Below the pieces are notes generated by a model, which saw only the letters and a list, made by a program, of their open reading frames with translations, had not been told where the DNA came from and did not search any database. Source: Mycobacterium fragae (lineage in GTDB: Bacteria; Actinomycetota; Actinomycetes; Mycobacteriales; Mycobacteriaceae). From it: a stretch of 64,000 bases of DNA. The stretch is taken from contig NZ_LQOW01000024.1 in assembly GCF_002102185.1 (NCBI RefSeq), positions 62,001 through 126,000 on the forward strand, given 5' to 3'. This document shows positions 52,820-60,580 of this stretch, one piece after another; within the stretch, counting starts at the first letter, position 1, and each line of letters begins with the position of its first letter. The translations under genes were made by a program, and so were the position numbers.

Positions 52820-53257
52820 TCACGTCCGGACACTTGCACGCTGACGTACTGCCTGGAGGACGCGTCCTGCCGCCTCACTGGCCGGTTCGTGTTCCCATAC
52901 CCTGACCACGAGCCACCCAGCCTGCGTCAACAAGCGATCAGTTTCGGCATCCCGCGCCATATTCATTTTGACTTTCGTTGCCCAAAACTCGGAGTTGGTC
53001 CGCGAGACGGTGTGGTGAGAAGAGCACCCGTGCCAGAAACAACCATCCACAAACACTGCGACCTTCCACCGGGTGAAGACCATATCGGCGCGGCGGTTAA
53101 GTGAAGGCACCGGCCGTGTGTCAACTCGATAACGCAAGCCGAGAGCATGTACGGCACGACGCACGGCGAGCTCCGGACCGGTGTCACGGCGCCGGTTGGT
53201 CTGCATTCGGCGTCGAACTAGCGGAGTCGACGCCCACGATTCAGCCATCACGTCCAT
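52820..53257 (-). CDS. vsr: Vsr-type very short patch repair endonuclease
   Basis: 145 residues. The Vsr fold is clear: RRRMQTNRRRDTGPELAVRRAVHALGLRYRVD, the catalytic aspartate in RRADMVFTRWKVAVFVDGCFWHGC, the conserved HxxH-type zinc region (WHGCSSHHTV) and FWATKVKMNMARDAETDRLL, then WLVVRVWEHE. Vsr nicks at T:G mismatches produced by deamination of 5-methylcytosine, so it accompanies cytosine methyltransferases. Such a methyltransferase is encoded 4 kb away at 57315-58676. It is divergent from the rest of the island across a 164-base AT-rich spacer. Confidence 0.9.
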   Translation of the reverse strand: MDVMAESWASTPLVRRRMQTNRRRDTGPELAVRRAVHALGLRYRVDTRPVPSLNRRADMVFTRWKVAVFVDGCFWHGCSSHHTVSRTNSEFWATKVKMNMARDAETDRLLTQAGWLVVRVWEHEPASEAAGRVLQAVRQRASVRT

Positions 53258-53421
53258 GCTGCCACCAGCCGGAACTCAGTCTGACGGACGGCTCGGTGAG
53301 CCTACATATGTACAATGTGGCAACAAATAGGCTCAAATATTGTTGTTCTAGCCGCGCCTGTGGTACGGTGTGTATGTGTGACAAATATACTCAATATATG
53401 GGACATGTGGAGGTGGCGCAG
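53258..53421. promoter_or_regulatory. AT-rich divergent promoter region of the defence island
   Basis: Between vsr and the first plus-strand gene the GC content drops sharply (for example CTACATATGTACAATGTGGC and ACAAATATACTCAATATATG). The short palindrome ACATATGT lies here. Low GC and divergent genes mark this as the likely promoter for both sides, but I cannot place exact -35/-10 boxes. Confidence 0.4.
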
Positions 53422-53649
53422 ATGGAGCGAGATCGTCGGGAGCGGTTCGTCACGCTTGCCGAGGCGCGTACTGCGAAGGCGATGAATGCGATTCGGCTGG
53501 TTGGAAACCTGTCGAATAAGTCGAACTACGAGTACACCGATGCGGATGTGACGCAAATCGTGAAGGCGTTGGACGGTGAGGTACGTGCGCTTAAGGCGCG
53601 GTTCGCGGATGCCACCAATGGGCGGGAAACGGCCTTCAAACTGAAGTGA
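53422..53649 (+). CDS. Small hypothetical protein of the defence island
   Basis: 75 residues from ATG 53422, chosen because GGAGGTGG lies at the correct distance upstream; upstream in-frame starts would add up to ~107 residues with no recognisable content. It is helical and charged (ERDRRERFVTLAEARTAKAMNAIRLVGNLSNKSNY, VTQIVKALDGEVRALKARF). The YTDADVTQIVKALDGEV end resembles small proteins found beside methyltransferase systems. Function unknown. It lies 60 bases before the GHKL ATPase gene. Confidence 0.6.
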   Translation: MERDRRERFVTLAEARTAKAMNAIRLVGNLSNKSNYEYTDADVTQIVKALDGEVRALKARFADATNGRETAFKLK

Positions 53650-53709
53650 TGGTGGTACACAGACCAAGGATTGTGCCGCGTTCAAAGGATTTAGGAGCGA
53701 AACGAAATA

Positions 53710-55581
53710 ATGGCGAGCAGTAAGACGGCGACGGCGTCGGCCTCGTGGGTCTGGTTGCCGATGAGCCCGACGGGCGATCTTGACGGCAGCACCCTAACGA
53801 AGATGTTCCGCAACCAGGTCAACCTGTCGCCGACCGCTTTTCTGGCACGTGAGGCGGTGCAGAACTCAAGTGATGCGTTCTGGCGGTTTCAGCGGGATCA
53901 CCCCGCCGACAAGCTGAAACTCCGGGTCGTGTTTCGATTCGTAGAGCTGACCGGTACGGCTAAGGCGTCGATGATCGAATCCCTCGGTCTCGGCGCTCTG
54001 AACCAACGCCGGGGCAGCGCCGCGTTCAGGAAGCCCCCGGTCGGCCCGGGAACTGCCTTGGATCACCTCGAGGATTCGGATGTGCCACTAACCCTGCTGT
54101 ATGTCGAGGACTACTCCACCCACGGGTTATACGGCCACCCGAGCCACACAAGGGACAGCATCATGTTCCGAGCCATGCTTGAGGTCGGCGGATCGGAGAA
54201 GGACAGCGGCGTCGGGGGTTCGTACGGATTCGGCAAGGCCGCGCTTGTCGGCGTCAGCAAGGCCAAGGTAATCGTCGCCCACACGACATTTGAGCCGAGC
54301 GAGCAGGACCCCGCGCGCACTCGACTGTTGGGCGTCACGTGGTGGCGCTCGCACGAAGCGGACGACGAGCATTACGGAGGTCGAGCGATATTCGCCGGCG
54401 AAGGCACCGAAGACAAGCGGATCAATCCGTTTGAGGACGACGAGGCTGAAGAGGTAGCGGAGCGACTCGGCTTTCGGCCCCGCAATCCCGACAACTTGAA
54501 CGAACTTGGTACCTCCTTCTTGATCGTCGATCCGCTCGTTGACCCCAGCGAGTTGATTGACCAGTTAGCGATTTGGTGGTGGCCTGCCCTTGAGGACCAC
54601 ATGTTCGACGTCGAAGTCGTGACACCAGACAGCAGGGTCACGACGCCACGGCCGGCCATGCTGCCTGTCGTGGCACAGTTTCTAACGCCGTACCGCATAG
54701 CTAAGAAAGAACAGGAACCACAAGATCCCAACCGGGAGCAATATGCATCGGGCATCTGGCGCAACACAAATCGCGCTGGTGGTTCAGACCTCGGTGGGCT
54801 AGGCCTCGTCGTGGCCGATGACCCAATCGGTATGGACGGCGAACCCGCCGAAGGAACGGCCGTTGTCGCCCTTATGCGAAACCCGCGAATGATCATTCGA
54901 TACCAGGAGTACAAACAGCGAATTCCACTGCGCGGTGTGTTCGTCGCCAGCGATAAGAGCAACGAACTGCTGCAGGAAACAGAACCGTCAAGTCATGACG
55001 CATGGTCAACCGACCCCTCAACCGATGTGAGTGAAATGGCAACCCTCACAGCCCAGGCTGTTCTGGACAAGATCCGGCGCTCGGTATCCAAGATGGCGAA
55101 GGAAGTGGCACCGCCGCCTCCACGGACTCCTCGCGCACTGAGCCACTTCGCGAAGCTGATGAGCGGATTCGTGGGTAAGAAGCGCGGCCCGAAACCAAAG
55201 CCTGGCCCTGGGGGCGAACCAATTGAATTGCAGTTCCCGAAGGGCACGTCACTGTCCGTCGTTGGCGATGATCAAGTGAAGGTCACCTCCGACTTCACCG
55301 TCCGTGTTGCCGACGATGCCCCGAAATCCACCTGCGATGTAACCGTAAGCTGCCAATTGCATGTAAGTGAGGACGAGAACCCAAATGGGGCGACGCTTCC
55401 TGTCCTCATCGCGCCGGAAGGAAAGGATCACGGATTCACGAAAGACGGCGACGGCGCATGGTCGGGTCCAATAACAAAGACTAAGAAGACGACCTTCTCC
55501 GTCACGTCGGAGCCCTACTCCAACCTTTGGACGACGACGGTGCAACCCGTGGTGACCGTGGACTCCTGGAGCGAGCAGTGA
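53710..55581 (+). CDS. GHKL-type (MutL/MORC-like) ATPase
   Basis: 623 residues. The Bergerat ATP fold is at the N-terminus: AREAVQNSSDA (N-box with Glu48, Asn52, Asp55), LYVEDYSTHGLYG (G1, near residue 130) and GVGGSYGFGKAAL (G2, near residue 165). The middle has a probable transducer domain (LGTSFLIVDPLV) and the C-terminus a beta-rich section (VTSDFTVRVADDAPKSTCDVTVSC). GHKL ATPases of this type occur with Vsr and cytosine methyltransferases in restriction-type operons, where they are thought to couple ATP-driven clamp closure to DNA recognition. No nuclease domain is fused. Confidence 0.8.
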   Translation: MASSKTATASASWVWLPMSPTGDLDGSTLTKMFRNQVNLSPTAFLAREAVQNSSDAFWRFQRDHPADKLKLRVVFRFVELTGTAKASMIESLGLGALNQRRGSAAFRKPPVGPGTALDHLEDSDVPLTLLYVEDYSTHGLYGHPSHTRDSIMFRAMLEVGGSEKDSGVGGSYGFGKAALVGVSKAKVIVAHTTFEPSEQDPARTRLLGVTWWRSHEADDEHYGGRAIFAGEGTEDKRINPFEDDEAEEVAERLGFRPRNPDNLNELGTSFLIVDPLVDPSELIDQLAIWWWPALEDHMFDVEVVTPDSRVTTPRPAMLPVVAQFLTPYRIAKKEQEPQDPNREQYASGIWRNTNRAGGSDLGGLGLVVADDPIGMDGEPAEGTAVVALMRNPRMIIRYQEYKQRIPLRGVFVASDKSNELLQETEPSSHDAWSTDPSTDVSEMATLTAQAVLDKIRRSVSKMAKEVAPPPPRTPRALSHFAKLMSGFVGKKRGPKPKPGPGGEPIELQFPKGTSLSVVGDDQVKVTSDFTVRVADDAPKSTCDVTVSCQLHVSEDENPNGATLPVLIAPEGKDHGFTKDGDGAWSGPITKTKKTTFSVTSEPYSNLWTTTVQPVVTVDSWSEQ

Positions 55582-56558
55582 CGGCGCCCGGGTCTGCAGA
55601 GAAAGCGGCCACCCGTTCCGAGCGGGTAACAATCCGTCCCTTCAGCCAAATCGACGTCATCGACGGCGAGCTTGATTCGGTGCAGTTGGTAGTCGGCGGT
55701 GATCCGTTCGAAGCCGGCGCAGTTGTCGTGGCGGAGGACTTGCTCAGTAACGCCAGGTTCAAGCTGCTCCTGCCGCCCGCCACGAAGCTTCGCTGGGCCG
55801 TTGAGCAAACGACAATCCCAGTTGCCAACTGCGCGCTCGTAGTGATGGTCACCAGCAGCACTCACCGCGCGAGCACCATCCTCCTCAACGAACGCTTGAC
55901 GGAGGGTGCTGAGTATCCCGAGGAATTTGCACTGGAGCGCGCTACGGCCGAGCTAATCCTCAACGACCGGGCCGGTTATGCGGTCACGGTAGCTGTTGTG
56001 TTGCTTGACCAGATTCCCCCTGCGCCGCTCACACCGCATCAGGCGGGCACCTGGCTAGCTCGCCGTGTATTCAGAGTCAGTCCAGAAAAGCAAGAGACCA
56101 GCTTTAGTCCCGAGGAGCTCACTGAGGAGGTTCGCAAGACGCACAACCTCCCCGACGGTGTACTGCGGTTCGTCGCGTTCGACGACCTGCTCGCGGCCGA
56201 CGACCTCTCTGATTCTGTACACGTCTACGTTGAGCCGTCGGTGCTTAATTGGATGCTTAACAACCAATCGGATCACGTTGTGCGACAGCAGGAAGTAGAG
56301 CTGGCGATCCTTGCCTACGACATGACGGCGCAGATGATCATTCGTCAGATTCGTGACGAAGTCCCGGGACGTCCTCTAACCGAGGCTGATCTTGAGCCGT
56401 ACCCCGCAGCGCATCGCTTCATGGGGAACCTTGCCGTGAAATTCGAGTGCAGTTTCTCGGAACTTCTTTCACGAGCCGAAGATGGACAATACGTGCGACC
56501 GTTCCTAGAGGCTAAGTTCGAAGCCACCAAATTCACGCTTGAGGCATTAAGGGACTGA
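55578..56558 (+). CDS. Defence-island protein of unknown function
   Basis: 326 residues from GTG 55578, which overlaps the ATPase stop (GTGA). I do not recognise the family. Features visible: an N-terminal beta-rich part (VTIRPFSQIDVIDGELDSVQLVVGGDPF), a middle part with VAVVLLDQIPPAPLTPHQAGTWLARRVFRVS and an acidic helical C-terminus (AILAYDMTAQMIIRQIRDEV, GNLAVKFECSFSELLSRAEDG). Tight coupling to the ATPase on one side and the DUF6339-like gene on the other marks it as a core component. Confidence 0.65.
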   Translation: MTAPGSAEKAATRSERVTIRPFSQIDVIDGELDSVQLVVGGDPFEAGAVVVAEDLLSNARFKLLLPPATKLRWAVEQTTIPVANCALVVMVTSSTHRASTILLNERLTEGAEYPEEFALERATAELILNDRAGYAVTVAVVLLDQIPPAPLTPHQAGTWLARRVFRVSPEKQETSFSPEELTEEVRKTHNLPDGVLRFVAFDDLLAADDLSDSVHVYVEPSVLNWMLNNQSDHVVRQQEVELAILAYDMTAQMIIRQIRDEVPGRPLTEADLEPYPAAHRFMGNLAVKFECSFSELLSRAEDGQYVRPFLEAKFEATKFTLEALRD

Positions 56559-57304
56559 TGATGGGTTACCCAGTTTTGTCGCGACCGAAGACCGAAGAGT
56601 ATGTGCGCGGACGACGGGAGGGCACTCTGCCCGACTGCCCTCCTGAGCACGAACTCCGCGGCCCGGACGATGACTGCTTCGACATTGTTGAAGAAGCCCT
56701 CCAAGACGTTATCGATGGGTGGCGTGGCCTTGACCCATTCAAAGCAAAGTCCGATTCGGCTCGCGACAAGGTTGAGGGCGAGCTTTCAGTGGTGCTCTAC
56801 AAACGGCTTCGCGACCTCCCCGGGAGCATCCTCTCGGACCGCGACTTCTGGCGGTACTGCGCCGCCCGCCTGTACGAGATCGTCCAATGGCGCTACGGAG
56901 AAAACGGAAGCCTTGCCAATTTCGGTGCTGCGACAAACGCGATCAGTCATGAATGCCTGCCCCACAAAATGTTCGAGCGCGCCCACATCGCGTTCCTCGG
57001 CGGCGAGGCAGTTGACGACTCTGACCCGTTCGCGCTGGCGCGCTTCGGCGCATCCGACGTCTGGCGCAGTCATCTCCTCAGGACGCTCAACGGCAACGCG
57101 CCGCTCGTGGCGCACGAGATCTTGGCAGATGTCGCTGCGGGCAAGTTGAAGACCGATCTGGTGCGAGAAGTTGTGAAGAACCTCCGACGCGTGCGCGCGA
57201 ATGTCTTGTTCGAAGTATTGGGTCAGCAGCAGGCTCGCGAACTCCTCGACCTTGAGACTGCTCAAGCCGTCGTGTCGTCCAATTCTGACGGGGGTGCCGG
57301 CTAA
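56558..57304 (+). CDS. DUF6339-like defence-island protein
   Basis: 248 residues, starting in the stop of the previous gene (TGATG). The conserved-looking block FDFWRYCAARLYEIVQWRYG-type and the downstream DPFALARFGASDVWRSHLLRTLNG resemble the DUF6339 family, which accompanies restriction-type operons in actinomycetes. The catalytic role is unknown. It ends ten bases before the methyltransferase gene. Family assignment is by recollection of motif layout and should be regarded as moderate. Confidence 0.55.
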   Translation: MMGYPVLSRPKTEEYVRGRREGTLPDCPPEHELRGPDDDCFDIVEEALQDVIDGWRGLDPFKAKSDSARDKVEGELSVVLYKRLRDLPGSILSDRDFWRYCAARLYEIVQWRYGENGSLANFGAATNAISHECLPHKMFERAHIAFLGGEAVDDSDPFALARFGASDVWRSHLLRTLNGNAPLVAHEILADVAAGKLKTDLVREVVKNLRRVRANVLFEVLGQQQARELLDLETAQAVVSSNSDGGAG

Positions 57305-57314
57305 GGTTCACAGC

Positions 57315-58676
57315 ATGCTGCCCTTTCCCGACGGTGTTTTCCAAGTCCAACACGAAGTGGGTCTTCGCATTGCCTACACGGCTGGGGAAGGGAAGGTCTG
57401 CAGGGTGGCCACGGTAGGCGACCGTGAGATCGTAGATACCCGCGATCTGACGGTTGGAGATGAGGGGTCGGATCCGTTCGCTTCATGGTGGCGTGCGTAT
57501 ATCCGCGGACCCAAGCCTCCACCCGATCGCGATAGTCAGCCGCTGCGGTTTATCGACCTTTTTTCGTCGGTGGGCGGACTGTCGCTGGGTGCGTCAGAGG
57601 CTATTGCCGCGCTCGGGATGCGCGGCATGCCCCTTCTCGCTGCTGACGTTGACGCCCGCGCGCTTCAGGTCTACCGCTCCAATTTTCGACCACGGCAGAC
57701 GATTGCCGGTTCGGTCCGAAGCACGATCGACTACCGAGTGTCCGGTACCGGGGATGACGCCAGATTCGCTTACGAACCCACTGTCATCGACGAACGGCTA
57801 GTGAGCCTTGTCGGCGCCACTGATTTGATCTTGGCGGGTCCACCGTGCCAGGGACACTCCTCGCTGAACAACCGTTCCCGGCATGACGACCCAAAGAATT
57901 TGCTGTACCTTACGGTGCCGGCCACGGCCGTGGCGCTCGGCGCGCGGCACGTCGTAGTGGAGAACGTGCCGAACGTGGTGAGCGACCGGAACGGCGTCGT
58001 CCAGACGACGATGACGCTGTTGCGCGATAACGGGTACTACGTGACTTCGGGGACGCTAGCGGCTGATCAGTTCGGGTGGCCCCAGACGCGCAAGCGGTTC
58101 TTCCTAGTAGCCTCGCGCGACACAAAACCAATAGCACTTGACACATTGAAAAAACTGTTTCTGCGGGACGCGAGGCCGGTCTGGTGGTTGGTTGAGGACT
58201 TGGAAAGCACGCCAGTAGACGGCTCGGACGTTATGAACTCGGTCCCTGAGTTAAGCGAACAGAATCGTCAGCGAATCGACTGGCTGTTCGACAACGACGA
58301 GTACACCCTTCCAAATGCGATCAGGCCTGACTGCCACAAAGACGGCACCACGTATGAGGCCACATACGGACGCATGTACCGCGACCAACCGGCCCCCACC
58401 ATCACCGGCGGGTTTCTTACACCCGGTCGCGGGCGATTCATTCACCCCACACAGAGACGTGTATTGACTCCTCATGAGGCCGCGCGACTGCAGGGCTTCC
58501 CGGACTGGTTCAGCTTGACCACCAAGTCCGAGCCGCCAAGCCGTTCCGAACTGGGTCGATGGATCGGAAATGCGGTGCCTTCCCTGCTTGGGTTCATAGC
58601 GACTCTTTCCGCACTAGGTGGCGAGGTCAAGGTCGCTGAAAGCGACACCCGTATCGCGGTCGTCGAATCGTCCTAG
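57315..58676 (+). CDS. dcm: DNA (cytosine-5-)-methyltransferase
   Basis: 453 residues from ATG 57315. A ~78-residue N-terminal extension precedes the C5-methyltransferase core: motif I FIDLFSSVGGLSLGASEAI, motif IV ILAGPPCQGHSSLNN with the catalytic cysteine (near residue 180), motif VI VVVENVPNV, motif VIII WPQTRKRFFLVA, motif IX AARLQGFPDWF and motif X GRWIGNAVPSLL. It protects host DNA by methylating cytosine in an unknown site. It is the last gene of the overlapping set; the matching Vsr lies at the other end of the island. Confidence 0.93.
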   Translation: MLPFPDGVFQVQHEVGLRIAYTAGEGKVCRVATVGDREIVDTRDLTVGDEGSDPFASWWRAYIRGPKPPPDRDSQPLRFIDLFSSVGGLSLGASEAIAALGMRGMPLLAADVDARALQVYRSNFRPRQTIAGSVRSTIDYRVSGTGDDARFAYEPTVIDERLVSLVGATDLILAGPPCQGHSSLNNRSRHDDPKNLLYLTVPATAVALGARHVVVENVPNVVSDRNGVVQTTMTLLRDNGYYVTSGTLAADQFGWPQTRKRFFLVASRDTKPIALDTLKKLFLRDARPVWWLVEDLESTPVDGSDVMNSVPELSEQNRQRIDWLFDNDEYTLPNAIRPDCHKDGTTYEATYGRMYRDQPAPTITGGFLTPGRGRFIHPTQRRVLTPHEAARLQGFPDWFSLTTKSEPPSRSELGRWIGNAVPSLLGFIATLSALGGEVKVAESDTRIAVVESS

Positions 58677-58854
58677 ACGAGCTACGCCCGTGGATCGCGA
58701 TGGTGGCAAAGAGCGCGGGTTTGGTGGAGTCATCTCGAACATAGGTGTGTTCGTATCGAACTAAATCCTGCACAATCCATGCGCTTATGCGAAATACTTG
58801 GCGTTGATCACTCGAATGTCGCGGATCTTGAGCACCAGCGAGGAGGAGCGCAAC

Positions 58855-59313
58855 GTGAAAATCGACCGGCAAGACCTTTACCACGGCGCGGCTCTGCTGC
58901 AGATAATCGAGGACGGGCGCGGCCCAGTTATATCGCGCATGTGGCCAGAGCCGTATTATCGAGTTTTAGTAGGCATAGATGGAGAAAAGGAAGATAATCG
59001 CTATTTGTATATCAAGTACATTTCACGAAATCTCGAACCGTTCCGTTTTAGCTTCACTAAACATGAGAGAAAATTTCTAGAAGACGAATTCCTTGAGCGC
59101 TCCGGCCCGGTCTTCATTGTTCTCGTGTGCGGCACAAGTTATGTATGCGTACTTGACGCGGAACAATACTCGCGCCTTGGTCGTGATCCGAATCGACTTG
59201 TGCTACAGGTAGAAACTCCGGAGAGGGGCAGAATTCGTGTTAAGCGATGGGGCGAGCGGATGAGGCCGCTACTCGTTGCACACTCGGCTTTTCCGAAGAA
59301 TGTCCTCTGCTGA
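58855..59313 (+). CDS. Hypothetical protein downstream of the methyltransferase
   Basis: 152 residues from GTG 58855, selected for the perfect AGGAGG ribosome site. The gene is noticeably more AT-rich than its neighbours in its middle third, suggesting foreign origin. The protein is an alpha/beta chain with aromatic blocks (YYRVLVGIDGEKEDNRYLYIKYIS, GPVFIVLVCGTSYVCVLDAEQY). A Phe-Arg-Phe stretch (EPFRFSFTKHERKFLEDEF) could pack on nucleic acid, but no family motif is recognised. It may belong to the defence island. Confidence 0.6.
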   Translation: MKIDRQDLYHGAALLQIIEDGRGPVISRMWPEPYYRVLVGIDGEKEDNRYLYIKYISRNLEPFRFSFTKHERKFLEDEFLERSGPVFIVLVCGTSYVCVLDAEQYSRLGRDPNRLVLQVETPERGRIRVKRWGERMRPLLVAHSAFPKNVLC

Positions 59314-59426
59314 GTGGGAATGCAGCCCCAAATCGCGCTTTGACTGTCGCGGATTGATTTACAGCGCAAGATGAATCGATGCCCCATGAGAGCGACGCTA
59401 CCGGTACAAGTGCGTGTCGCACACGT

Positions 59427-60209
59427 TCAACTCTGCGTTTGCTGGTCGCGACCTAACCCTGCCAATAAACGCTGTCTTGATCGATGCCAAGACGCCGCGC
59501 TGATAATGATGATTACCACGCCAGAACTGACGCCAATGGCTCCCGCAAGGTGATGGTGAGGCTTGTTTCCGATCCCAAAGAACGTTAACCCCGACAAGAC
59601 CATGAACGCTAGACCGACTAGTAAGCCGATGTTGAACCATTCGCGGGTGAGCGTCAGCTCTGACTTTGTCGGGTAGATAGCGGTTTTGCGTGTTTCGCCC
59701 TCGATTCGGCCGCTAATCGATATGCTTGGCGAGTCCTCATTGTCAACAATCATTTGAACCGTGAAGCTGTCGCCGGGGTTCAGCGTTTTTATCGTGAGCT
59801 GCACCCAACCTTTTTGCCCGTCGGCGGCAAAATCGGCGAGATCCTCGGCAGACATCTCGGTGATGGCGGTGTTTAAGAGTTGAGAGCCTTCTAACCTTAT
59901 GAAGTATGGGTTTAAAAAATCGGCGGCTTTGATGACCTGTTTTCCGGTGTTGACGAATCTGACTCTTAGCATCCGTGGATTCTGAACTTCGTGGTTCATG
60001 TAGGTGACTTTGAGTTCATTATCGGGGCGTGCAAGCAAAATGGGCAGGTCTGAAATCACGCGATAGTCAAACGTCTTCGATTCTTTGTCTCGTCGCCGCA
60101 GGTATAGCGTGACAGCGGTTCCGGTAATGAACAAGACTATCGCGACCACAACGCCCGGCAGCCACGAGTTGCGCTCCAGGAAGCTTTCGCCCAACAACAC
60201 AAGCTCCAA
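59427..60209 (-). CDS. Hypothetical membrane protein
   Basis: 260 residues. An N-terminal membrane segment (SWLPGVVVAIVLFITGTAVTLYL) is followed by a ~135-residue beta-rich domain (VTYMNHEVQNPRMLRVRFVNTGK, WVQLTIKTLNPGDSFTVQMIV). Two C-terminal membrane segments follow (IGLLVGLAFMVLSGLTFFGIG, GAIGVSSGVVIIIISAASW). No known family. It is less GC-rich than core genes, consistent with the accessory region. Confidence 0.6.
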   Translation of the reverse strand: MELVLLGESFLERNSWLPGVVVAIVLFITGTAVTLYLRRRDKESKTFDYRVISDLPILLARPDNELKVTYMNHEVQNPRMLRVRFVNTGKQVIKAADFLNPYFIRLEGSQLLNTAITEMSAEDLADFAADGQKGWVQLTIKTLNPGDSFTVQMIVDNEDSPSISISGRIEGETRKTAIYPTKSELTLTREWFNIGLLVGLAFMVLSGLTFFGIGNKPHHHLAGAIGVSSGVVIIIISAASWHRSRQRLLAGLGRDQQTQS

Positions 60210-60580
60210 AGGTAGCGAGACCCATACCCCCTTTGGCGATGGCGCGCCGATCCAACCGCTCTAATTGGTTCAGCAAACACCACTCGCGACCGCCGCTGTC
60301 AACGCACTGACGCCACCGCCAATCGCCAGGTACTGCCGCCCTGAGCATCGGATTTGCTCTCTACAGCGCCAATTGAATGGTCTCAATCGATGAAAGCCGT
60401 TGAATGCCAAGCGATTCATCCGCAGATTGGTTGCCGAGGGACATTCATTTTTCGTTGCTGAATCGTTGCGAGTCGCCCCAGGTACAGGCCCACATCCTTG
60501 GGTTGCGGGTTTGGCGCCCCATCCATCCATCCGTCTAGGCGCGGCGGGATCGCGGCGCCGGGCGGGAAAGGCGCCAGCAG
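60210..60580. other. 371-base spacer without a recognisable gene
   Basis: Between the membrane protein and the GH92 gene I see no open frame with credible protein content, no tRNA and no strong repeat. A few short C-rich stretches (ATCCATCCATCC) are the only structure noticed. This marks the boundary between the accessory region and exported-enzyme genes. Confidence 0.4.

Noticed and set aside
53101..53421. Upstream extension of the 75-residue defence-island gene
   Set aside because: The added sequence lies over the AT-rich spacer and the vsr gene and has no credible content. A strong ribosome site supports the shorter start.
52820..60209. Prophage or integrative element carrying the defence island
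   Set aside because: No integrase, phage structural gene, transposase or attachment-site duplication was seen at either side, so island acquisition is only inferred from gene content and base composition.
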